Shown in pieces: positions 47,101 to 54,900 of a stretch of 64,000 nt of DNA. The position numbers and the translations under genes were made by a program. Origin of the DNA: Verrucomicrobiales bacterium (lineage in GTDB: Bacteria > Verrucomicrobiota > Verrucomicrobiia > Limisphaerales > J093); the NCBI GenBank assembly GCA_024233305.1, contig JACKPV010000039.1, positions 40,258-104,257 on the forward strand, written 5' to 3'. Below the pieces are notes generated by a model that was not told where the DNA came from, did no database searches, and worked only from the letters and a program-made list of their open reading frames with translations. Each line of letters begins with the position of its first letter. Position 1 is the first letter of the stretch.

Positions 47101-48830
47101 TGCTGGTGGCCGGCGGACAGTTCGGACGCGCCGGATCAATCGCGTGCGCGAACATCGCCCGCTGGGACGGAACCGCTTGGAGCGCGCTTGGCGCCGGGAC
47201 CAGCGACCATGTCTCGGCCCTCGCGGTATTCGATGCCGGCACGGGACCGGAACTGGTCGCTGGCGGTCGGTTCGTACAGGCGGACGGGCAGGACGTGAAC
47301 TGCGTCGCACGCTGGAATGGCGCGACGTGGAACGGTCTGGCGGGTGGGATGGCCGACGGCTCGAGGTCAACCGAGGTTCGCGCTCTCGCCGCCATCATCG
47401 AGAACGGAACGGCTTACCTTTTGGCAGGCGGCAGCTTCAGCGAAGCGGGCGACCTCCCCGCCGGGCTCTACGGGGGACGCGGCCTGGCACGCTGGGACGG
47501 CGTCGAGTGGAGTTCGCTGGCGGGGAACGCCGATGCCGAAGTCGTCGTGGGCGGCACGGTGCAGGCGATCCTGCCCCTCGGCGACGAGACGCCGACCGCG
47601 CTGGTCGTCGGCGGGCAACTCAGTTCCGTGGCGGACCGCAACGGCGTGGTTTCGACGCTCGATGCCGTGCGTTGGGACAGTGGCGGATGGTCGCCGATGA
47701 GCGGTGGACTGGACGGGACGGTGAACACACTCGCGCCCTATGCCGACGACGACGGTCCGGCGTTGCTGGTGGGGGGCATGTTCCGGTTCGCCGGCGAGGC
47801 CGAGGTCAACGGCGTGGCTCGCTGGAACCGCGACGGCTTCCGACCGCTTGGAACCGGGTTGAAGCAAAATGCCTTCGGGGAGTGGATCACGGGACCGGCG
47901 ATGGCCGCCGTCGTGCTGCCGGTGAGCGGGGCGCCTGGTCTGTATGTGGGCGGGCGATTCGATCAGGCGGGGGACATCCCGGCCGCAAACGTGGCGCGGT
48001 GGACCGGGAGCACCTGGGAGGCCGCCGGGGACGGTTTGAGCGATTCCTTCGGCAGCGGCGAGGTGCGGGCGCTGACCCTCCATGACGACGGACTGGATCT
48101 GGCGCTTTATGCCGGGGGACAGTTCAGCGCTTCGGGGGCCCGGCCAGTATCCGCGGTGGCCCGCTGGAGCGGTTGGGAATGGCTGCCGGTTGGCACCGGG
48201 CTCAACGGGCAGGTCAATGCGCTGGCAGGCTTCGACGATGGTCGGGGGCCGGCCCTGTTCGCCGCCGGCAGCTTCAGCGGAATCGGAAACGTCGCTGCGG
48301 GCATCCGGAACGTCGCGCGCTGGAGCGGGTCGGAATGGCAACCCCTGGGCGCCGGCCTCAACGGGGCCGTCGATTGCCTCGTAGTCCATGATGATGGCCG
48401 CGGCCCCGCGCTGTATGCCGGCGGGATCTTCAGCCAAACCGCCGACGGGCAGACGCCGCTGGAACGGGTTGCCCGCTGGAACGGGTTCGCGTGGGCCACC
48501 GTGGGGACGCTGGAAACCACAGGGGCCGTCCGTATTCGCGCGTTGCAGGGGTTGGACAACGGCGCGGGTCCGGTGCTGTATGCCGGTGGCCAGTTCTTCC
48601 ATCCGGGACCGCCCGCCCATTCCCATCTCGCTCAATGGGACGGCGCCGCATGGGACCCCATCGGCGCCGGCCTGGGTAGCGGACAACAAGTTGAGATGCG
48701 CGCCATGACCGTTTTCGACGATGGCACGGGTCCGGCGCTGTTCATCGGGGGACGCTTCACCTCCTCCGGCGACGGGGTCGTTTCTCAGCATCTGGCGAAG
48801 TGGTTCCGCCCTTCCGCACCGTGCCCATAG
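41178..48830 (+). CDS. giant secreted multi-domain protein with C-terminal WDG propeller repeats
   Basis: Exported protein of about 2550 residues. After a long basic leader and hydrophobic segment (GIGWLVAALAGLAQT) come: a fibronectin-like and a Big_5-type domain (to about 240); a carboxypeptidase-regulatory-like beta-sandwich (GVRISVAGAEETLFATTDAQG, about 270-320); a Cys-containing domain CDCDDP...; a TSP3-type Ca-binding stretch (DSDGDGLTDEAERVIGTDA, about 895-930); LVIVD propeller repeats (930-1260); three Big_5 Ig-like domains (1360-1690); and 14 repeats of the form VARWDGxxWxPLGxGL, the last about 760 residues. The end is a likely large beta-propeller superstructure. No enzymatic motif is seen. 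The function is inferred to be surface adhesion or display. The start could be 41178 or 41190. Confidence 0.85.
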   Translation: MAPIMVANDKDAGAATLARGNRSRSEPDWSPPGRSQGGRLARRLAGIGWLVAALAGLAQTPPDPALEVRRIGAAQVAISWADSVTGAVLEATSAIAPAPEWRTVGVEPVSSDGRFRVTISAADTRRFFRLRTARGLTRLLRTSPEAGESGVAVTRETIFWLDQPLAPITPPGTNQLSATFGDRQILSRVEVSRDGRKVTLFPQEPMPAGARVRVRFAGDDLLDALGRAPDLDGDGRPGGTATLEFDTLSIAPVEGTAVIGRVFASEPEAGATPGTFVNRALAGVRISVAGAEETLFATTDAQGNFRLEPCPVGRFFVFIDGRTSPEGEWPDGAYYPLVGKAWEAVAGRADNLAGGNGEVFLPRVVAGTLQPVSQAASTRIGFPPAVLDGNPQWAGVAVTVPAGALYGNDGVRGGRVGIAPVPPDRLPEPLPPGLAFPLVITVQTDGPLNFDQPVPVRFPNLPDPATGEPLPPGAKTALWAFNHDVGRWEIQGPMTVTADGGFVECDPGVGVLQPGWVGVQPGSQGSGGPMAPDPAAGPNPESPPDCDCDDPVQMTNYENALFAAAGGMGFLPPLLSDNYAGDMLRHFLLGNGEDQAFGPDSDLAQDILGSNAYRQERLSAETDLFLAAGRALDADANATTAPDFEHVAPDGLDFDAENDVLSLAHKLAVTFYETSASDVDMQIRNIRIRREGNEYVVTAEVNLGFGERYEFNQNDTTELLQMAGCLQGCGYGTPFQIRVNATDTLTVRIPATVLAAGPGFDPARRPILRGAPGSTSGPLLFVDTPVTTVTELGDRWLVKQPGGRFAYIHANAEPVGPAYFLIEEAATGRVILRGRTEARLAHAGLVLAANTRYREVMFDPATGTLASAVYDSGDVGRFFELPPFVFAPPDATAPDSDGDGLTDEAERVIGTDATRADTDGDGIQDGAEVRQGLDPADDRIVRTGILASAPTPGPAVDISVFNDVVAVACGNFGVALFNVFSGLEPLQIAQLSIAGEAVAVACSERWCAAAMNTVGLAIIRIEGGGATLARLVELGGPVTEVAVVGEAAYAVVGGEVALVDLPTGLVIERRAYPASGTIHDLAVAGDSLYLFASAGVLDHTVFKVPLQAGLAEPAATFPITDHPTFGRLHLFAGDDLVYLGALDESNRNQVPGIGILRDTGTGLEWSGRPSPITAFDVAANGSGLVVFTGADRSLLSNPALGVLDVSDPQQTGRFLTSFATPGRALAVALHNGLAYVADGSEGLQVISYLETDRNGIPPAIELRTSFGGQPLQSEEGIRGRMTAAVADDVQVRNVEFYLDGTRLATDGSYPFEHFFVTPLRQDGRTEFRLQARAVDTGGNATWSEEIVVALLPGGGAGGVRLVAPGDGSVTAQVEAVTAVFSTPIDAATLPLDALTVSPVGGAALAGGVLYHRAGINALILLLPDHLPVGEYEARLAATLRDAAGNPVSDGRTWRFRVNASSIPSITAVAPEDGAVLDTLKAAAVTFSEPLDPASVTAETIRFTHAGADGTFDTADDFDLEPGRIAVALDGADIRLTFESPLPRGLWRGRVTSALTDLAGNPPAAEQVWNFEVRDLYAPEVLAFSPAHDARLETGPTAIEIYFSEPMNPATLTPAALSLVDAGPDFLLDNADDRPVVAQRVDYQPVLHRATFHFAAPLSPQSYQARLGDGVTDESGRPPEAETRWRFQVLLRTAVMGTVRLEDGEPVVDASVLVPGVGRLTDLDNGVFMTEAILLDPRVRLDVSGRAQVDGVLHVGVARQVIPVHNGFTDAGVIVLRATCEPRFAPDLFPRNGAPGAVSDFVQFDDGTGPAVYAACNGSQPGTRTGVFRWAGRRWIEVGGPFTGRFLSATLTSLLVFDDGSGPALYAAGQFDQVGATACNSIARWDGTGWTPLGSGLRTDPFTGRVNALAAHDDGRGPALFATGQFAQAGAVAVNNIARWDGVTWQPLAEGLRPEPAFGVAEGAALTVYDGGAGPVLVAGGQFGRAGSIACANIARWDGTAWSALGAGTSDHVSALAVFDAGTGPELVAGGRFVQADGQDVNCVARWNGATWNGLAGGMADGSRSTEVRALAAIIENGTAYLLAGGSFSEAGDLPAGLYGGRGLARWDGVEWSSLAGNADAEVVVGGTVQAILPLGDETPTALVVGGQLSSVADRNGVVSTLDAVRWDSGGWSPMSGGLDGTVNTLAPYADDDGPALLVGGMFRFAGEAEVNGVARWNRDGFRPLGTGLKQNAFGEWITGPAMAAVVLPVSGAPGLYVGGRFDQAGDIPAANVARWTGSTWEAAGDGLSDSFGSGEVRALTLHDDGLDLALYAGGQFSASGARPVSAVARWSGWEWLPVGTGLNGQVNALAGFDDGRGPALFAAGSFSGIGNVAAGIRNVARWSGSEWQPLGAGLNGAVDCLVVHDDGRGPALYAGGIFSQTADGQTPLERVARWNGFAWATVGTLETTGAVRIRALQGLDNGAGPVLYAGGQFFHPGPPAHSHLAQWDGAAWDPIGAGLGSGQQVEMRAMTVFDDGTGPALFIGGRFTSSGDGVVSQHLAKWFRPSAPCP

Positions 48831-48900
48831 CCGTGGGCTGCGAGGCGTTGCGCAAGGCGGAGCTGGGTCAAAGCGCCGCCGCCTGCTGAAGCGCGATCCT

Positions 48901-48935
48901 CCCGGGGCAGGGAGGCTGGACTCCGTTGCCCCGGG
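48901..48935. terminator. hairpin between the two giant convergent genes
   Basis: CCCGGGGCA (48901-48909) and TGCCCCGGG (48927-48935) form a 9-bp perfect stem with a 17-base loop in the 129-bp space between the convergent stop codons. It has no T-run but could act in both directions. Confidence 0.5.
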
Positions 48936-48959
48936 GGAACGAGCGTCTTCCACACGGGC

Positions 48960-51900
48960 TCAAGGCCGGCGGGCCCGGATGCGGTAGAACGCGCCGTCCT
49001 CGCCGGCTCCGGGGTCGGTCAGGGAGTTGGAAACCGGCGTGCCTGGCTGCACCGTGCGCAGGATGACCCAACCCTCCGGGCGGTTGTCCAGCGCCTGCTT
49101 GCGCTCGACGTATTGGATGGCCTCGACCCCGCCCTGCCAATCGACCTCCACGCCGGCGCCGAGCACCGTGATCCGGGTGATCCGAAGCACCGAACCGTCA
49201 TCCCGGGGATCGGTGTCCGCCTCGAACTCGTCGCCGTTCGTCGAGTCGTCCTGATCCGGATCGGCGCCGCGACCGCTTACCGCCGGGTTGTTGCGCTCGG
49301 CCTCGGTGAAGTGCTCGCGCAACCAGGCTTCATACGGATCGAGGGCGTCACTGACCTCGATGGTGATCCACTCGGAGTCCGTCCAGGTGCCGTCGGAGAC
49401 CGAGAACATCACGCCGGGATAAGTCCCGATCTGCCCCGTGGTGGGCGTCCACCGGAAGGTACGCGTGGCCGGATCGAACCCGGCGCCCGAAGGCAGGCTC
49501 GCCGCCGCAAAGGTCAGCGCGTCGCCCGAGTCGGGATCGGTCGCCGAGAGCTGGAAGACCAGTTCGGTCTCCGGCTGCACCCACTTGTCGCCAATGGCTG
49601 CCAGCACGGGCGCCTGGTCCAGCCGGCGCACCGTCAACGTGATGTCTTCGCTGTCGGTGAACGCGCCGTCACTCACCTCGAAGTGGACCCCCGGATAAAC
49701 CCCCGCCTGCCCGCGCGCCGGCGTCCACATGAAAGTGCGGGTCATCGGATCGAAGCCGGCCCCCGGCGGCAGGTTGGACGCCGAGAAGACCAGATCCTCC
49801 GGGTTGTCCGGATCCTGCGCAAACACCGTGAAGGCGTAGGCGATGGTCTCGTCGATCGTCCGGTCGCCGATGGCCGCCAACCGCGGCGCCAGCGAGAAGT
49901 CCGCACCCGTGATACGCAGGGTATAGGTCCCCTCCGCGTAATGGCCGTCCTCATCATTGACCCGGACGTAATAGAAGCCCGGGACGGAGGCGCTTTGGGT
50001 GAGGACCTCGTCGCCTCCCACCCCCGGGTTCGTGTTCACGTAGGTGCCGAGATGCCCGCCGTTGGCGTCGTAGATCCGCAACCGCGGCCGGTTCGCCACC
50101 GGCACGTCATCCAGGGAGAGGCTCAACGTGCCCGGTTCGCGGACATACACCCGATACCAATCCACATCGCCGCCATCGAAGAGATGCGCGCTGACCGTCG
50201 GGCCGCCCAATGGAGCGGCCTGGCCGAGCGTATCATTGGGCTCGTGAGGATCCACCACGGGCACATGCGTGACGCGCAGGTTCCAGGCCGTGTCGGAGGC
50301 GTTGTTTTGCCCGTAGTCACGTACCACGATGTAGTAGTAGCCGACCGTGGTGGCGGGCGCCTCGAGCAGGTTGTCCTCCCCCGGATTGGTGGTCCGCCGG
50401 TAGCCGACCTCGCTGACGTGCCGGTTGTAAATCCGCATTTCAGAGATGATCTCCGACGGAACGCCCGTGTGCGCCACGCGCAACACGCCCGGGGAATTGA
50501 CCCAGACCCGGAAGAAGTCGTGGTCGTTGCCCGGGTCCGTCGTGCCCGTGACGAGGGTATCCAGATTGATGTCGCTGGCAGCCGACCAGACCCCGTTAGG
50601 TTCCACTTCACTGGTGACGGGATTGAACGGTGGCTCGAAACCGGGGTTTCCACCGCCGATTGCCAGGTGGTATGGAGCAAGATGGGCGCCGCCGTCCGCA
50701 TCCCGGACCCGCACGAAATACATGCCGTCGGCCGGCGCGGTGTATTCGAGATGGAACAGGTCGCCCGGATTGTTGGCAGTCGAGTACCGGCTCAACCACT
50801 CGAGGTTGGGTCCGTACATCGCGAGTTCCCCGCGCATGGCCAACGGGACCTGCGTCATATGCAGGCTCAGAGTGGCGCCCGCGTCCAGATGGATGCGATA
50901 CCAGTCCTCCTCATTGTTACCGAAGATGTACGCGTCGATTTCGGCGCTGGTAAGCAAGGTGGCGACTCCGCCGGAATCATTGGGCTCGAACGGGTCTGGC
51001 ACCGGGTCAAAGTCCACGTGCAGCGCGTAGGGTTGGGGCACTGGACTGTAATCGAGGTTCCGCACCCGCACGTAGAGCACCTGCGGACGGCCCACGTTAT
51101 AGGCCAGCGGCACGTGGTCACCGGGGTTGATCCCGCTGCTGTATACACTGATCCAGCTCAGGTCCTGATTGTAGAGCGCCAGCTCGGGTCGGAAAGTCGA
51201 CGGCAATCCATCCAGCTCGAGCCGGAGACGTCCGGCTTCCTCGAACTCGATGCGATACCAGTCCTCCTCCCCGTTGGGGCACAGATTGGCGTCGTCGATG
51301 GTGACATTCGTGCCGATGGGAGTCGCTTGGGCAAACGAACCATTGGGTTCGTGGACGTCGTAGCCCTGCGCCAGGCCACAGTGCAGCGCATAGGTCGCGC
51401 TCTGGCCGCGCTCGTTCGCATCGCGGACACGGATCACATACCAGGCGGGCCCGGCGTAGAATGCCACCGCAACCCACTGGCCGTCGCGCTCAGCGGTCGA
51501 GTATTGCGACAGCCATCCTCCGGCCGCGTCGTACACGGTAAGGTCGGGGCGCATGCCTGCCGGCACGGCGTCAACGCGAACCTCGAGCAACCCGCATTGA
51601 TCGACGTAAACCTTGTAGTAGTCATGATCGCCGCCCGGCCGGGTGCGGCCAACCACCCACGTGTCCAGCGCCAGCGGTATGGCGGACTCGACATTGTTGT
51701 TCGGCTCGAGTTCCGTCTCGAGGCGCGTGGCGACGACCAGGCGCTGGTCCACCCGCCCCGAAGCCAGGCCGGAATCGTCCACCGCCTGGAAGCCGATCTC
51801 GTGGACGCCTTCGGACAAGGCGGCAACCGTCAGGGAATCCCCGGCGCCGAGCCAGCCGTCGCGGTCGGACGCCCACGAAAAGCTCGCCGGCGTGCCGTCC

Positions 51901-54900
51901 GGATCCGTGGCTTCGCCCGTGAGTTGGACGAGCGCGCCCGGGGGCGCCGGATTGGGAACGAACGTCAGCGGCATTTCCGCTATCGGATAAAAGGCCCCGA
52001 AGGCCCCGCCTTCAATCGTGAGGACGTAGGATTCCGGACTGACGCGGCTCCCGCTCCGATCCCGCAGGAGCAGGTAATATGTGTCGGGCACGGTGGCATT
52101 GTAGGTAAGCAGGAGCACCTCGCCCGGGTTGCGGGCGGTGGTGTTCGCCACCCGTGAACGGCTGTCGTCATAGAGTTCCAGCTGCGCCACCCAACCGGTC
52201 GTCTGGGAGATCTGAACGCGCACGGGGCCCGCGTCGGTGACGTCAAACCGGTACCAATCGACATCCCCTGCCGGTTGGATCATACCCCGGGCCTGGTTGA
52301 CAGCGGCCAACGGAGTCGCATCCCGGAACCGGTCGTTCGGCTCGTTGGGATCCCCGGCCGGGAGGAAGGTGGCGGTAAAGGTGTAAGCGGTCGTGCCGTA
52401 GGCGTCGTCGCCCCGGTCGTGCAGCATGATCCGGTAGAGGCCCGGATCGCGGAGTTCGTATTCCCGGTGAAACGGGTCGCCACCGTGCATCGAGGTCTGG
52501 TTCAACAACAGTGCGAGGTTCTGGTTGTAGAGCCGCACTTCGATCTGGACCGTCGGCGGCAGATCGACCACGTCGAGCAGGAGGCGTCCCGGCTCGACAA
52601 TCTCGATCTGATACCAATCCTGGTCGCCGGGCGGAAACAGATACCCCTGAGCCGGCGCCCCGGACATCACGGCCACCGCTGTCGCATAACTCCCGTTCGG
52701 CTCCTTCGGGTCCGGTACGGGCACCAGATCAAGCGTGAGCTGGTAAGGGGCTTCCGACGCGACACCGGACGCGTCCGCAATCGAAACGTAGTACCTCCCA
52801 GGGGTCCCGAGCGGGCGGGTGAACGCGGACGGGTCTCCGGGGTTCTCCGCCTCACGCGAGGCGATCTGGCCGCCGGCAGGGTTATAGAGCCGCACCATCG
52901 ACCGGTGGGCCGGCGGCACCGTGACGCTGATGGTCAGCTCGGACGGGGCTTCCACATCGAAGGCAAACCAGTCCACGTTCCCGTTGAGGCTGCCGGTGAC
53001 CGGAGCCGTACCGACCAGCGTCGCCTCTGCGAGATCGTCGTTGGGCTCGATTTCGATCGCGCCCGGTTCGGTGGGGAGCACGTGGTCGAGTTGCGCGCCG
53101 TTGACCGTCAGTCGATAGGTCTGCGCCGCCGATCGGTCGTTGTCACGGTCGCGCACCCGGAGATAGTAATAACCGGCGGCGGGTGAATGGGTCAGCGTGA
53201 CCGGATCGCCCTCCTGCTCGGCGAATCGATAGACGCTCATCCAGCCATAGTTCGCGTTGTAGAGCGCCAGTTCGAGCCGGAGATTGGACGGCGCCTGGTC
53301 CGCGATGAACTCCAATGTGCTGCCCGGGGGGGCATAAACGCGATAGAAATCCTCGTCCCCGCCCGGAAAGACGTGGGCCTGCACGGGGCTGCTGGTCAGC
53401 AACGGCGCGGCGCTGGGATTTGGGTTCGGTTCGAAGTCGTCCGGCGCCGGCGTAAACACGCTGGTCAGGGTGTACGCCTCGGTCGGGTTGGCCCCGTTGC
53501 TTACGTCCCGCACCCGCAGGTAGAGAGTGGTGGCCTGTCCCGCGTCGTATGTGAGAAAGACCTCGTCGCCCGGGTTGTTCGCCGTCCGGTAGACGCTCAG
53601 CCACTCGAGGTTCGGGCCGTACACGGCCAGTTCCAGGCGGAGATCAGCCGGCACCGGGCTCAGGGCCAGCGCCAGGCTTCCCGGCGTGTCGACCGCAACG
53701 GTATAGAAGTCCTCCTCACCCCGAGGAAACAGATGGGCCTGCACCTGGTCGTTTGGGGCCAGTTGCGCGGCATTGGCGAAGTCCGGATTGTCCTCGAAAG
53801 GATCCGGCGGGGACACCAGCGTGGCCGAAACCGTGTATACGCCACCGGCCCGGTTGCCGGCATCGCGCACGCGCAGATAGTAGTAGCCGGCTTGCGTTAC
53901 ATCCCAGGTCAGGGTGACGGGATCGGCATCATTGCTCGCCGTGGTGTAGACACTCGCCCATTCCAGATCCGGCGTGTAGAACTCAAGGTTCAGCCGCATG
54001 GCCTCTCCGAGCGGGTTGACGGCCTGGACCGTAAGTCGCCCCGCCTGTTCGACACCAACCCGGTACCAATCCTGGTCGCCCGCGCCGTCCATCAGGCCCT
54101 GGTACTGTCGCTCGTACTCCATCGGAGTGGCTGAACCGGCGATGTTGTTCGGCTCGATTTCCGCCGGCGCCGGCACGCCGAAGAACAGCCGCGTACTCAC
54201 CGCCGGCGACCAGTTCTGGTCGTTGTCCTTCACTCGGTAGTGGATTTCGTGGACTCCGGGGGTCAGCCCCGCGCTCGCCGCCGTCTGCGAGATGCTGAAG
54301 ACACCGTCGATGGACGAGGACCACTCGTGGCCGATGATCGTGCCGTCGACGTCCTCGCCATGCCCAACGAAGGAAACCGTTTCGCCGGCGTCAGCGGGAT
54401 TGGGCGTCACCTCGTCGATCAGCGCCAGCGGCACGTACGAGTCGAACACCGCCCCGTCGATGACCACCGTATAGGGCTCGACGGCGAAGCTGTTGTCCGC
54501 GACGTCGCGCACCCGGATGCTGTAGTCGGCCGTTTCGGTAATATCGAGGGTGAGGGTGATCGCCTGGCCGTCGTTGCTGGCCAGCTTCGAGGCGATCCGA
54601 CCCGCGTCGTGGTTGTAAACCTCGAGCTGCGGACGGATGGCGGCGGGCACCTCGCCGAGGGAAATCCGAAGGGTGCTTCCCGCCTCCGAGTGCACGCGAT
54701 ACCAGTCGTGATCTCCCGCGTCAAAGAGGTAGCCCTGGGCGCGGTTCTGTTGGACGAGCGCCACGGCATCCTGGAAACGGTCGTTCGGTTCGAGAGCGTC
54801 CACCACGGGGGTCTGCTGCAGCACGAGCGAATAGGGCTGACCGGCGGCATAACTCGAACCCACGCCGTCGACCAGGATGTGGTAGACCCCCGGCCGGGTC

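Noticed and set aside
49113..52157. Large plus-strand frames opposite the PPC protein (49113-52157, 54240-57758 and others)
   Set aside because: They mirror the repetitive PPC sequence on the other strand. The repeats explain their length, and there is no start context or family match.
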